Shown: one piece after another, positions 17,626 to 28,316 of the stretch
Numbering within the stretch: the first letter of the stretch is position 1
Layout: each line of letters opens with the position of its first letter
From: Hyphococcus sp.
GTDB taxonomy: Bacteria; Pseudomonadota; Alphaproteobacteria; Caulobacterales; Parvularculaceae
DNA: 64,000 bases
Assembly: GCA_013002535.1 (NCBI GenBank)
Contig: JABDJK010000027.1
Coordinates: forward strand, 1 to 64,000
Reading direction: 5' to 3'
Made by a program: the position numbers and the translations under genes
Notes under the pieces: model-generated
The model's input: the letters and a program-made list of their open reading frames with translations, nothing else
Databases searched by the model: none
What the model was told of the DNA's origin: nothing

Positions 17626-18756
17626 TTAGGCAGATTTTGCGCGCAACATGAATGCGTGGGCTACGGCGTCGACCAATTCAAGCATTTCAGCGATATTGGC
17701 GAATGTCTGATGAATACTTGCTTCGCTCCAGGCCCCGGTGGCGAGATCGACCATCTCAAAGCGGTTTTCGCCCGCAACATCAAATATAATCAGGTCATCG
17801 AACGCGACGGCGCGAAGGGTTTCATCGTGCGCAAGCGTGATTGCTCGTTCGATGACCGCCGGATTGAAAATCACGCGGGCTTCGACCTGGTCCGTTGATC
17901 GCAGGCGAAATCGTTTCTCGAATTCAGGGACCCCGAGCCCGACTTGCTTCATCTCATTAACGTCGGCGGTGGTCGGCCATGTTGCGCCTTTCGTGCGGAA
18001 TTGAGTGACGCCGTAAAGCCGCGTAGGCGCGGTCATCACGAGCGCCAAATGATGAACGTTGGGCGCGTCCTCAACAGACTCAATCCATTCAAAGGCGTTG
18101 AATGCGACACCGTTGCGCGACCCTTGAAAGCCGTCTTCGACTTGGGCGAATTCGGAATATTGTTTGAGATATTTTTCCTTCTGTTCAACGCTTGCGAGCA
18201 CCGCCACACTCGGCGCCATGATACCGGAACGGCGAACGTCTGCGAGAGCGTCATCCATGCCGCCATGGTCATCTAAAAAAGTAGCGATCTCTTGCAATTC
18301 CTTCGGCGCAAATTTCCATTTAGCAAATCGTTTCAATAGTTCTGGCGCTCCGCCCGGCGAGGGCACATAGGTTAGCCCAAGTCGTTCCGCGATAGCGGTC
18401 AGCGCCTTCGAGCGCAGCAAAAACCGATCGCGACCTGCGAGAAACAAACCAATAAAGCGGTCCTTGAAAACAAAAAACGACCCCGCGATAGACGCCAGAA
18501 ACAGAAGTGGGAACAGAATAAACTTTAAAACCTCGCCGACGAAATTATTTGGTAGAATGCTCGCCGCGAAGAAAAGTAAAACCAGGAATACTACGAAGCC
18601 GACACTCGTGGGCAATTGCATTCGATCAGGCGCGCCGTCCATTCCGTCCGGTTCGGCGACGACATCGCGCAGACAAGGCTCAACAACATTGCGCGCAAAA
18701 CTCTGCGCATCGCGCAGGCCAAGTCGGCGTTCTATATCAATCCAGTCATACGTCAT
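17626..18756 (-). CDS. membrane protein, possibly DUF3137 family
   Basis: 376 residues from ATG 18756 (the track begins two codons earlier at a TTG). Two adjacent hydrophobic helices (about 52-70, SVGFVVFLVLLFFAASILP, and 78-97, LKFILFPLLFLASIAGSFFVF) follow a short cytosolic N-terminus. The long C-terminal part is soluble and ends VARVIFNPAVIERAITLAHDE, then IIFDVAGENRFEMVDLATG. That arrangement (two helices, soluble domain with a VEARVxFxPAxxER block) resembles DUF3137 proteins of unknown role. The family name is tentative. It lies 140 bases upstream of thrS on the same strand and just after yidD. No enzyme motif is visible. Confidence 0.6.
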   Translation of the reverse strand: MTYDWIDIERRLGLRDAQSFARNVVEPCLRDVVAEPDGMDGAPDRMQLPTSVGFVVFLVLLFFAASILPNNFVGEVLKFILFPLLFLASIAGSFFVFKDRFIGLFLAGRDRFLLRSKALTAIAERLGLTYVPSPGGAPELLKRFAKWKFAPKELQEIATFLDDHGGMDDALADVRRSGIMAPSVAVLASVEQKEKYLKQYSEFAQVEDGFQGSRNGVAFNAFEWIESVEDAPNVHHLALVMTAPTRLYGVTQFRTKGATWPTTADVNEMKQVGLGVPEFEKRFRLRSTDQVEARVIFNPAVIERAITLAHDETLRAVAFDDLIIFDVAGENRFEMVDLATGAWSEASIHQTFANIAEMLELVDAVAHAFMLRAKSA

Positions 18757-18808
18757 TGGCAAATTTTACGAAATAGAGTTTTCGAGCGCGTTAATGTGGC
18801 GAGAGGAC

Positions 18809-19108
18809 TTAATCCCGTTCGCGCCAGCTCCAGTCGCCCTGACGGTCGAGGCGCCACCATGGCCGCGCAGGACCTTCCGGGACTGGATCAACGCCGGAGC
18901 TCCCCAATGGATGGCAGCGAGCAAGTCGCGACAAGGTCAACCAGAAGCCGCGCCACGCGCCGTGCTTGCGGAAGGCATCGGCGCTATAGGCTGAACACGA
19001 AGGGTAGTGCCGGCAGCGGGCGCCAAAAAAATAAAGTACCGGCGACAGGCTGCGCTGGTATACCCAGATTGCGCCAAGGGCTGCGGAAGATAAAAGCTGG
19101 TTGAGCAT
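18809..19108 (-). CDS. yidD: membrane protein insertion efficiency factor YidD
   Basis: 99 residues. YidD helps YidC insert proteins into the inner membrane and sits peripherally on its cytosolic face through an amphipathic N-terminal helix. The sequence shows the signature [53 protein letters not shown] followed by DPVPEG, all strongly conserved. In many bacteria yidD lies in the rpmH-rnpA-yidC cluster; here it is separate, between an unknown membrane gene and the M23 lipoprotein gene. ATG 19108 is the natural start. The length is at the usual upper end because of a C-terminal Trp/Arg-rich tail. Confidence 0.93.
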   Translation of the reverse strand: MLNQLLSSAALGAIWVYQRSLSPVLYFFGARCRHYPSCSAYSADAFRKHGAWRGFWLTLSRLARCHPLGSSGVDPVPEGPARPWWRLDRQGDWSWRERD

Positions 19109-19180
19109 AATTGCTATATGGCGTTAGCAATTCCGAATTGCAAATATACATGCCGCGTGAATTGTTCCGTATAATGAAAT

Positions 19181-20155
19181 TTAAGGCGTACGGCAGACCG
19201 ATGAGCTGGCTGGCGGCGCGATTGGCGAGGACCAGTCTTCACCATCGGGCGCTTCCTCAACCAGATCGAGATAGCTCTCTACAAGACTGGTGTATGGAGA
19301 TAATGGCCCGACGCCTTTTTGGCTAAAGCCGCCGGTTTCCGCCGCGCCGTGCCAAATTTCAAAATGGAGGTGCACCGACGTGCAGCGCGCCGATGGGCAA
19401 GCCGCTGTTGATCCGCCGGAGATATTTGAAATTTTGCCGATGCGCGAGCCCGGCTCTAAAACGGCGCCGTTGACAACGCCAGGCGCCAAGGGCCGGTCCA
19501 TATGCAGCATCGTATAAAGAAGTCCGCTGTCGAGCCCGTAGAGATTTACGAGGTGGGTTGACCCAATATTGCGGACCTTTACGCGTTCCGGCGCCACCGC
19601 CCATAGAACGCCATTATCGCAGGTCGCCGGACGAATATCCTGTCCATGATGCCCCTGATCGCCATCACACAATCCGTTAGACTTGAACCGGACTTCGCAA
19701 AAATTATCCCGCCAAGGATAGGAATAATTCGCAACATCGTTTTCCGCGCCCGGGACTGGCGGCCATTGGCCGCTGGCGTATCCGCCGCCGCCTGGATGCA
19801 ATATCTGGGAATTTAAGAACGCCGGCCCCCGCTCAATTGGAAACCGCATAAAGGGCGCCGCAACGTCTGGTTCCGTGTAGCCGGTATCGCCTTTGGTGCG
19901 CGAAGAACCGTCGATTAAATCGCCCGGCGGAAAATGCGGCAATTCAAATGCAGGTAATTCCGGCTCCGGGGGGTCCGGCGGCGTATCATCCACATCCGTA
20001 TCTGTGTCGGTATCCGCATCGGCGCCTGGTGTTTCGGGACCGTCCTCGCCGAATTCTTCCGGCACCGGCCCTGCGCCTTTATCCTCGCATGCGGCAAGGG
20101 CGATAACGCCAGCCGACAAAATCAGATGAAACTTTAATTTGCGGAGATCGATCAT
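19181..20155 (-). CDS. LytM/M23-type metallopeptidase lipoprotein
   Basis: 324 residues from ATG 20155; the 37 codons before it in the track are Arg-rich and belong to the other frame of the upstream gene. Residues 1-25 (HLILSAGVIALAAC) form a lipobox, LAAC, so the protein is a membrane-anchored lipoprotein. An acidic Asp/Thr/Pro linker follows (DADTDTDTDVDD, then PPDPPEPE). The C-terminal domain keeps the M23 zinc site: GHHGQDI (first His and Asp) and HLHFEIWHG (the HxH ligands). It may cut peptidoglycan cross-links. Its ATG overlaps the stop of the preceding gene by four bases (ATGA). The substrate and partner are unknown. Confidence 0.8.
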   Translation of the reverse strand: MIDLRKLKFHLILSAGVIALAACEDKGAGPVPEEFGEDGPETPGADADTDTDTDVDDTPPDPPEPELPAFELPHFPPGDLIDGSSRTKGDTGYTEPDVAAPFMRFPIERGPAFLNSQILHPGGGGYASGQWPPVPGAENDVANYSYPWRDNFCEVRFKSNGLCDGDQGHHGQDIRPATCDNGVLWAVAPERVKVRNIGSTHLVNLYGLDSGLLYTMLHMDRPLAPGVVNGAVLEPGSRIGKISNISGGSTAACPSARCTSVHLHFEIWHGAAETGGFSQKGVGPLSPYTSLVESYLDLVEEAPDGEDWSSPIAPPASSSVCRTP

Positions 20156-21462
20156 GGCCGCTCTCCCGCTTTTTCGCCTAGGGCGACGACAACATCTTTG
20201 ATGTGCTCGCCGAGCGCCTCCTTGTCTAAACAGGCGGCGTCTTCCTCGGCATTGTCGTTTTCGCAATAGCGCACAATGCGATAGGAGGCGCCAAAAAGAT
20301 TAAACGAAGCGCCGAGACCATATTCCAGTTCCAGTAACGTGATATTTGGGCCGCCGCTCTCGCCGGAATTCACGACGGTCATGACGCGGGTCCCGTAATA
20401 ATCATACATGCGCCCGCCGGATTTGAACGTTGCGCTGAAGCTATCGCCGCTGGTTTGCGTCGCGAGATCAACTGGACCGTCGGCATTTTGCGGCAACAAA
20501 ACGGGCAGCGTTGCGCGATCAAGATCGCCGCCGGGTGCGAGAGCTGCGGGCGTTAGTCCCATATCGTTTTGAGTCTGGACCATGGCTTCGGCAGCGTCCC
20601 AATCGATCTTTGTTCGAATGCGCCGCGCCGCCGGATAAATCCGCAGCGCCTCTTGCGCCTCTTCATCCTCCGGGCTTTGCACGACTTCGGCGCCGGGCGC
20701 CTGCGGCGCTTGCCTGGATTCATTCAGCGCACCAAAGACAGGGCTATCGACACTCTCCGGCGCATAGCGCAATGACAGGTCGTCGATGAGAAAACGCACT
20801 GCGCGATTGTTGGCGGCGACGCGGCGCAATTCGACTGTGACGCGCGTCAGTTGCGCTGTCTTGGCGTCAAAAGCGATACTGGTTGGCCAAGTCACGGCGC
20901 CCTGCGTCCAGGAAAAGCGATTGGAATTCTGAATAACGCGATCACCGGCTGCATTAAAACCATTGATCTGCGCGACAAAGAATTCATCGGTTGCGCCGCC
21001 GGTCGGATTTATTCGCATGGAAACTGCTGAAACCGGGCGATCGAAGAATAATTCCATCGCATCACCACCAGAACGCACTTCATGCGCGGCTGCGTTTGCG
21101 CCGCTGGCGGCCTGGGCGTATGGGCAAAGGCTAACATTGACATCGTCAAAGACGCGCCCGCACCGGTGGACGCTGGCGCCGTCGCCAAAATGAACGCCAT
21201 GGGCATTGCGATATTGTGTTGTCAGCAAGATCCCGGCGCCCGAAGCTTGGCCGTCTATTCCTTCGAAATCGATTGTGACTGCATCGTCATTTGTTTTGAT
21301 TTGATCGCGGTTGAGAACCGCGAGGTCCGATAGATCAATCGTCCGCGGATTAAACACTGGTCGATCTTGGGATATAGCGGGCCCGCCAGCCGCAATACCG
21401 GTCGCGATGCCGGATAATAAAACGCGCCCAAATGCGCCGCTGAATTTTTCTCTAATGCCCAT
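20152..21462 (-). CDS. secreted protein of unknown function coupled to the M23 lipoprotein
   Basis: 436 residues I do not recognise. A Sec signal (LLSGIATGIAAGGPAISQ) leads into a beta-rich region with DFEGIDGQASGAGILLTTQYRNAHGVHFGDG, the kind of start seen in jelly-roll adhesin-like domains, and later INPTGGATDEFFVAQINGFNAAGDRVIQ. A Pro/Glu-rich linker (about 240-270) precedes a second region with RMYDYYGTRVMTVVN and CENDNAEEDAACLDKEAL. GAGGGGAAC is a good ribosome site before ATG 21462. The stop overlaps the M23 lipoprotein ATG, so both are made from one message. It may guide or inhibit the peptidase, but that is a guess. Confidence 0.6.
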   Translation of the reverse strand: MGIREKFSGAFGRVLLSGIATGIAAGGPAISQDRPVFNPRTIDLSDLAVLNRDQIKTNDDAVTIDFEGIDGQASGAGILLTTQYRNAHGVHFGDGASVHRCGRVFDDVNVSLCPYAQAASGANAAAHEVRSGGDAMELFFDRPVSAVSMRINPTGGATDEFFVAQINGFNAAGDRVIQNSNRFSWTQGAVTWPTSIAFDAKTAQLTRVTVELRRVAANNRAVRFLIDDLSLRYAPESVDSPVFGALNESRQAPQAPGAEVVQSPEDEEAQEALRIYPAARRIRTKIDWDAAEAMVQTQNDMGLTPAALAPGGDLDRATLPVLLPQNADGPVDLATQTSGDSFSATFKSGGRMYDYYGTRVMTVVNSGESGGPNITLLELEYGLGASFNLFGASYRIVRYCENDNAEEDAACLDKEALGEHIKDVVVALGEKAGERP

Positions 21463-21835
21463 GACAGTTCCCCTCGTGAAAGCGTAATTTATCGACCGCC
21501 CCTACGCAAGGCGCGCTTTACGGCAGCGCCGACGAAAAAGGCTGATTCTCCAACACACTGATTTATATCATATTTTCGGCGCGCATTCGCGCCGCACAAT
21601 TTCGCGCGCACGGATCGTCGTTAATGTGGTCCGACATTTACCATGCTGGGGTTGCCGCGGAGATGCTCGGTCAGATGCGGTGTATGAGGATAAAGTCGCC
21701 AAAGTAATACGGGTGCGATGGCTGAATTTCAAAAAATGTGAGCGTTTAGGCGGCGCTGGTTTCGCTCGTCAGGCGAGGGAAGTTGTGGGTTTTCCGGTTA
21801 ATCGGTTTTGATGTTGCGTGCGACGCGCCAACCGG
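21463..21835. other. 373-base intergenic region, no gene seen
   Basis: No credible gene. The 61-residue plus-strand frame (21626-21811) lacks a ribosome site and has poor composition. The first part is the promoter region of the 436-residue gene. A short G/C hairpin-like stretch (TTCGCTCGTCAGGCGAG) lies near 21760. Nothing else is recognised. Confidence 0.5.
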
Positions 21836-23071
21836 TCAGGCAAGCTCTTTATAAATATCCAGAATTTTTGCAGCCTTCGCTTTCCAGGTGAAATGCTCTT
21901 CAACGCGCTTGCGCGCAGCAACGCCTAGGCGTTCGGCTAAGTCTTGGTTCATCGCGAGATGCGTCATCCGTTCCGCAAGACCCATGACGAATTCTTCGCG
22001 CGATTCCGGCGGCACAAGAAAGCCGGTGTCGTCGGTGATGTAATCGCACGGACCACCCCATTTCGTTGCGATCGCAGTCGTGTTGCAGGCAAAGGCTTCA
22101 AGAACAACTGCGCCGCCGCATTCGCGCAACGACGGCAATACAAGCGCGGTGGCCCGCGCCAGAAAATCTGCGATTTCGGCTTGTGGCCGAAAGCCCAGAA
22201 ACTCAATTCGCTCACCTGCCGCGCCGATGGCGCGAGCATGGGCCTCCAGCGTTTCGCGCTCGGGTCCATCGCCGATAATTTGCAATCTTGCCGGCGCTGC
22301 AGTTTTAGCGAATGCCTCGATCAGTAGTTCAAGCGCCTTCATCCAGACCAGGCGGCCGACATAGACAAATGTCGGCGGATCCGATTTTGCCGTCGGCGGC
22401 GGCGACCAGAGATCAAGATCAACGCCGTTTTCTACGAGGATCTCAACCTTTGATTTTTTGACGTTTCCCGGCAGCCCGTCAGCAGTGCGCTCGTTTGCGA
22501 CTAAGAGTTTCGCAGCACGCGGCTTCCCCGGCGCGATGACATTGGCAATAGCTGCGATCGGACGGCCGATGCCAACGACGGCGCCGGCGCCGCGCGAATA
22601 ATCTTTGCGAAAAGCGGGCGGGTAATTCATGGCGCCGTTCATGGGGCCGATGACGACCGGCGCATCCATCTTGTGCAGAAACGACGGAAACATCGGCGAG
22701 ACCGGCGTTGGCTGATGGATGACATCGAAGCTGCGTTCGCGCTCCAGCCGCCGGGCCCGGCGCGCCAACCGCAACATGGTGACGAGGCCAATTGCGCTTG
22801 ACGAGATTGTTTCTCGCAAAGCATAGGGTAAGACGGCTCCGGATTTGTGAATGCCTTTTTCTATCAGGGCGTCGTCAGCAAAATGAAACGTTGCGCGGGT
22901 ATTGATGTCGCTTTCGAGAATTTCCTGTCGAACACGCTCATGGGTCAGCGCATGCACTTCGACGCCAAGGGCGCTTAGCTCGCGAATGTAATGCCAGGGA
23001 ATAATGGCTTCGCCGCCCATCCGCGTTGAGATATTTGGCGCAACAATCAATACCCGCATGGCGCGGCCCAT
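21836..23071 (-). CDS. GT4 family glycosyltransferase
   Basis: 411 residues from ATG 23071 (a closer ATG at 23059 begins MRVLIVAPN; the track start is a TTG). A GT-B fold retaining transferase: N-terminal Rossmann part VLIVAPNISTRMGGEAIIPWHYIREL, the domain linker with NGVDLDLWSP, VYVGRLVWMKALELLIEAF, IIGDGPERETLEAHA and the donor-binding E-x7-E block LRECGGAVVLEAFACNTTAIATKWGGPCDYI. No membrane segment. It follows the exosortase gene by 45 bases on the same strand, so it is probably in one operon with xrtD. Exosortase genes are often linked to exopolysaccharide genes, which fits. The sugar donor is unknown. Confidence 0.85.
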   Translation of the reverse strand: MGRAMRVLIVAPNISTRMGGEAIIPWHYIRELSALGVEVHALTHERVRQEILESDINTRATFHFADDALIEKGIHKSGAVLPYALRETISSSAIGLVTMLRLARRARRLERERSFDVIHQPTPVSPMFPSFLHKMDAPVVIGPMNGAMNYPPAFRKDYSRGAGAVVGIGRPIAAIANVIAPGKPRAAKLLVANERTADGLPGNVKKSKVEILVENGVDLDLWSPPPTAKSDPPTFVYVGRLVWMKALELLIEAFAKTAAPARLQIIGDGPERETLEAHARAIGAAGERIEFLGFRPQAEIADFLARATALVLPSLRECGGAVVLEAFACNTTAIATKWGGPCDYITDDTGFLVPPESREEFVMGLAERMTHLAMNQDLAERLGVAARKRVEEHFTWKAKAAKILDIYKELA

Positions 23072-23116
23072 CTTTAGATAACGACGATAAACGTCCGGCA
23101 ATGGCGACTGCCTACA

Positions 23117-24691
23117 TCAGTTCGGGACGTAATCTGCAAGAAACGGGTCCATGCGGTCCATCATGGCTTTCAATTCGGCATCAGCTTTTTCGATTCCTGC
23201 CGCATTTGAAACCGGCGTGATCAGGCGAACCATGGCGCCGTCTGACCGCTTCTTCATGACGGCATCATAAATCAACCAGAATTTCATGGTGAATTCATTG
23301 GCGACTTTGCGGCCGCGCTGGTCATACCAATAATAAACCAATTGGCGGACGTCGCGATTTTGGATGATCAACCGGTTATAAGTGATCGGCTTACCAGACG
23401 GCGTTTCACCCTTGATGATATCATGTTGTGATATTTCCCATCCGCCGCCCGGAATACATTGGCGCGGGGAATGCCAGGAGCGGCCGTCTCTCTGCGCGTC
23501 AAGATACGCCATGTAGAGATTGATAGCTTTTTGTTCCGGCGTAATAAAATTGACCACGATCGAATCGTCCGCGCCCAAAGTTTCGGCGACGGTCGGATCC
23601 AGCGGGCGGATGGAATGCGTCCATCCGGGAAATTCCTGCGGAACGCCAGCGAATATTTTGCGCTCTGGAATGATGAGGTCGTCCGTCGTTAAAACCTGGC
23701 TTAGCCCAACGAAAAGTGCGGCGACGCCAGCAACGCCGGCGAGAATATGCGGTCGCGGCAGGCCGCCCTTGCTTGGCGGAATTGGCGAAAGGTCCGGCGC
23801 CCCAAGGCTATCCAGCGCGCCTTTGCGCGGTTTTGATGTGTATGCAAGAACCGCAACGACGCCGAGCAGCGCGACCATGCACATCAGGAAGACAACCCAG
23901 CCTTCAAAGAAATGCAGCGCGCCTTCGGCGTGGGACGTGCCGTACGCCTGCACCAGCGCGCCAGTAACCGCGATCCGGAACGAGTTCATAAAAATCGTGA
24001 TCGGAATTGTGGCGATAACGATGACTGCCTTCTGCCAGAGTTTACCGCGGAAGAGATAGGCGGTCATAACGCCAAGGCTCAAAAACGGAAACAGATACCG
24101 AAGGCCCGAACAGGCCTCTGCAACTTGTAATTTGTAATTCCCAAGATCGATAATGTTGCCAGTCAGGAAAACCGGGATATCCATCATCTGAATCATCCAG
24201 ACGCCCAACACCGATGACATCTGCTGGAATTTCCAGGAAAGGATTGTGATTACCCAATAAGGGGGCGGCACGGCGAAAAACAAAAATGCAACCGGCGCCG
24301 CTACAACGCGCAACAACGATATGCCGCCAAAGCCGGCAACAAGGCCGGCGATGGAAACGACGATGCCAAGGTGTTGCAATACATAGATGTGCGTGATCTG
24401 GCCAAGGAGCGCCATCAAGCCGGCGATGACGACCAGGATAGGGCCGACAATGGACGGGGCGCCAATGCTTTTTATAACGGCGTTGCGATTGGTCCAAACG
24501 AGCCAGCCGGAAATTACCGGGATGAAATAGCTATGGCTCAACTCGTCCTGTTGACCCCAGCGCATCCATAGATTGCCGAGAGCGTCCCAAAAGAAAACAA
24601 CCAGAACGAGTATCGCGGCGCCAAGGGTCAAAGCCCAAAGCGGCGGCATATTCGGGTTCATTTTCGACGGATTAGCGTCCGCTGCAGTCAT
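23117..24691 (-). CDS. xrtD: exosortase-EpsI fusion, XrtD type
   Basis: 524 residues. Residues 1-290 form an eight-helix exosortase: catalytic Cys194 in VAEACSGLRYLFPF, Arg239 in MNSFRIAVTG and His260 in HAEGALHFFEGW, the full Cys-Arg-His set. Residues about 320-520 are an EpsI-type domain with HSPRQCIPGGGWEI and YYWYDQRGRKVANEF. A single-chain exosortase plus EpsI is the layout of XrtD, the enzyme for proteins ending in VPLPA-CTERM, and a matching substrate is encoded at 62021. XrtA also can carry EpsI, so the letter is an inference from that substrate. GGGAG precedes ATG 24691. It should sit in the inner membrane and process exported proteins in the periplasm. Confidence 0.85.
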   Translation of the reverse strand: MTAADANPSKMNPNMPPLWALTLGAAILVLVVFFWDALGNLWMRWGQQDELSHSYFIPVISGWLVWTNRNAVIKSIGAPSIVGPILVVIAGLMALLGQITHIYVLQHLGIVVSIAGLVAGFGGISLLRVVAAPVAFLFFAVPPPYWVITILSWKFQQMSSVLGVWMIQMMDIPVFLTGNIIDLGNYKLQVAEACSGLRYLFPFLSLGVMTAYLFRGKLWQKAVIVIATIPITIFMNSFRIAVTGALVQAYGTSHAEGALHFFEGWVVFLMCMVALLGVVAVLAYTSKPRKGALDSLGAPDLSPIPPSKGGLPRPHILAGVAGVAALFVGLSQVLTTDDLIIPERKIFAGVPQEFPGWTHSIRPLDPTVAETLGADDSIVVNFITPEQKAINLYMAYLDAQRDGRSWHSPRQCIPGGGWEISQHDIIKGETPSGKPITYNRLIIQNRDVRQLVYYWYDQRGRKVANEFTMKFWLIYDAVMKKRSDGAMVRLITPVSNAAGIEKADAELKAMMDRMDPFLADYVPN

Positions 24692-24915
24692 TAAGGTCTC
24701 CCAGGCCCGGCATTTTTCCGGCCTTCAATTACGCTATTCGCGCGATTATGGTTAGATATCTGAATTTTCGGTGCAAATTCCATGCGCATCCAGCGCAAAT
24801 AATGCCTCGTAAACCCCCACGCAAACAAGCTTTCTCTAATTTTCAGGCGGTCATACCGCATTCTCGGAAACAGGCCAAACAAGAACACGTCAAATTCGAC
24901 GCGAGGTGAATGTGA

Positions 24916-24943
24916 AAAGGGCGGCTCAAATGAGCCGCCCTTT
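24916..24943. terminator. strong hairpin terminator after groEL
   Basis: AAAGGGCGGCTCA and its exact reverse complement pair over 13 bases around a two-base loop, just 40 bases after the groEL stop. The plus strand ends in TTT and the minus strand in TTTTC, so the element may act in both directions. Confidence 0.85.
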
Positions 24944-24982
24944 CCTGAACGCAACTAATTTTTTTAGCGTTTGCGTCTTGGG

Positions 24983-26650
<1,668 letters not shown>

Positions 26651-26672
26651 TTAAATTCCAAAAATTCGTGGG

Positions 26673-26960
26673 TTAGTCGACGATGCCGAGGATGTCGGAT
26701 TCCTTCATGATCAGAAGGTCTTCGCCGTCGATGCGAACTTCCGAGCCCGACCATTTGCCGAACAGGATCTTGTCGCCGGTTTTGACGTCCATCGGTACGA
26801 TTTCATTGTCGTCGCCGCGAGCGCCGGAGCCAACAGCGAGAACCTCGCCCTGGCTTGGTTTTTCTTTGGCGGTGTCAGGAATGATGATGCCGCCAGCAGT
26901 TTTTTCGTCTTCGTCAATACGACGAACAAGCACGCGATCGTGCAGGGGCCGAAATGCCAT
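26673..26960 (-). CDS. groES: co-chaperonin GroES
   Basis: 95 residues. The lid of the GroEL chamber. Shows the family start [33 protein letters not shown] with the mobile loop (KTAGGIII) that docks on GroEL, and the C-terminal [17 protein letters not shown]. First gene of the groESL operon, 80 bases downstream of a CIRCE element, which indicates control by the HrcA repressor. Usual length. Confidence 0.98.
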   Translation of the reverse strand: MAFRPLHDRVLVRRIDEDEKTAGGIIIPDTAKEKPSQGEVLAVGSGARGDDNEIVPMDVKTGDKILFGKWSGSEVRIDGEDLLIMKESDILGIVD

Positions 26961-27039
26961 GTGATGTCTCTCCGTGGGTTGAGATTTCTCTTTTAAAACA
27001 ACCAGTTAAAACGATTGCGCCGATGCAGGCACCGACTGA

Positions 27040-27064
27040 TAGCACTCACCATTGGCGAGTGCTA
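27040..27064. promoter_or_regulatory. CIRCE element (HrcA operator) of groESL
   Basis: TAGCACTC, nine bases (ACCATTGGC), then GAGTGCTA: the CIRCE inverted repeat with its exact N9 spacing; only the outermost base of each consensus arm differs. Position 80 bases before groES is normal. HrcA binds here and is released on heat or protein stress. Confidence 0.95.
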
Positions 27065-27493
27065 GCGAGCATTTAGGATCGAGGCGCGAATTCGTCAAGG
27101 GATAGCCGTGTGAAAGAATGAATATTGCGCGATTTAAACGCGAAATTTCCTCGAACCCAACCTCCGTGTCTGCGAACTCATGACCGATGATGCGTTATTG
27201 GTTTTTGGGCCATGGCGGCGGAATTTAAGCGATCGGTCTCGGGCGCTATTATTGACCTTACGGATTTGAAAATAAAGGATAACGCCGCAATGATGCGCGG
27301 CCTTCGCGCCGCCATGATCCATTGCAACTTCTGCCGCAATTACGTGTTTTTAATCCCGGTCGAACCGCAATAGGACCATATTTGGCGACAATCTTAACGG
27401 CTTGGCGTTGGGTCAGCATTAAGAGGACGCGGAAGAAATTTCTTAAGCGGCGGGCAATAATGCCGTCGCCGCACGAATGAAGGAGCATGAAAA
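27065..27493. other. intergenic region between CIRCE and the OmpA lipoprotein gene
   Basis: 429 bases with no convincing gene. The minus-strand frames of 62 and 96 residues in the track overlap each other, lack ribosome sites and have no domain features. GAAGGAGCATGAAA at the right end is the ribosome site of the next gene. Nothing else is recognised. Confidence 0.5.
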
Positions 27494-28165
27494 ATGCGGA
27501 TATCGTTATTGGTGGGCGCGATCGCTTTGGTTGCGGCAGGCTGTACAACTAATCCTTATACAGGCGAAAAACGCGCAAGCCGCACGGTCACATCCGGCGC
27601 TGGCGGCGCGGTTGCGGGCGCAGCAGCGGGCGCCGCTGTCGGCGCCATTGTTGGCGGCAACGCCGGTAAAGGCGCTGCAATTGGCGCAGCATCGGGCGCA
27701 GCGATCGGCGTTGGCATCGGCGTTTACCAGGATCGCCAGCAAGCGAAACTGCGCGAACGCCTCGCAAATTCCGGCGTATCGGTGACCCGGGACGGCGACA
27801 ACATCTATCTGAACATGCCGTCAGATGTAACGTTTGACGTTAATCAGGACACGGTGAAAGCGGGATTTTATGAGACGCTTAATTCCGTTGCGCTGGTCTT
27901 GAAAGAATTCGATAAGACCACAGTCAGTGTTTACGGCCACGCCGATTCGACAGGTTCTGACGAATATAACATGGCTCTATCACAGCGTCGCGCATTGTCG
28001 GTCTCAAACTACCTTGCAAGCCAGGGCGTAATCGCAGGCCGTTTACAGGCTGTTGGATTCGGTGAATCTCGGCCAATTGCGGATAATTCGATTGAAGGCG
28101 GCCGCGCCGCTAACCGCCGGGTTGAAATTGTCATCGATCCGGTCGAAAGCGAATTCAAAAGTTAA
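27494..28165 (+). CDS. OmpA-family lipoprotein with glycine zipper (YiaD-like)
   Basis: 223 residues. The N-terminus MRISLLVGAIALVAAGC carries a lipobox (VAAGC), so the protein is a lipoprotein, probably in the outer membrane. Residues about 33-75 are a glycine/alanine zipper (GAGGAVAGAAAGAAVGAIVGG) that packs in or on membranes. The C-terminal OmpA-like domain (about 95-215) has the peptidoglycan-binding signature VYGHADSTGSDEYNMALSQRRALSVSNYL and AANRRVEIVI. This layout is that of YiaD and relatives, which link the outer membrane to peptidoglycan. AAGGAGCATGAAAA precedes ATG 27494. A strong terminator follows 40 bases after the stop, so it is monocistronic. Confidence 0.9.
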   Translation: MRISLLVGAIALVAAGCTTNPYTGEKRASRTVTSGAGGAVAGAAAGAAVGAIVGGNAGKGAAIGAASGAAIGVGIGVYQDRQQAKLRERLANSGVSVTRDGDNIYLNMPSDVTFDVNQDTVKAGFYETLNSVALVLKEFDKTTVSVYGHADSTGSDEYNMALSQRRALSVSNYLASQGVIAGRLQAVGFGESRPIADNSIEGGRAANRRVEIVIDPVESEFKS

Positions 28166-28204
28166 TCAATACGGCGCCGAAACTACTAATCGGCGTAAAT
28201 AACA

Positions 28205-28239
28205 AACCCGCCCTCATCATTGTTGAGGGCGGGTTTTTT
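28205..28239 (+). terminator. Rho-independent terminator of the OmpA lipoprotein gene
   Basis: AACCCGCCCTCA, loop of seven, then TGAGGGCGGGTT followed by TTTT. A perfect 12-base stem with a U tract, 40 bases after the stop codon. Confidence 0.92.
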
Positions 28240-28316
28240 GTTAATGCTCCAAACATTGTGGCTTTAATCACATTGTAAGAGAGATTCTTTAGCTTTTCCC
28301 GAACAGAGGGGCGGGA

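Noticed and set aside
21626-21811. 61-residue frame in the gap before the GT4 gene
   Set aside because: No ribosome site, odd composition, no conservation clue.
24691-24861. 56-residue minus frame ending in TAATG overlap with xrtD
   Set aside because: The overlap looks like coupling, but there is no ribosome site at the ATG and no recognisable protein; it directly follows the groEL terminator.
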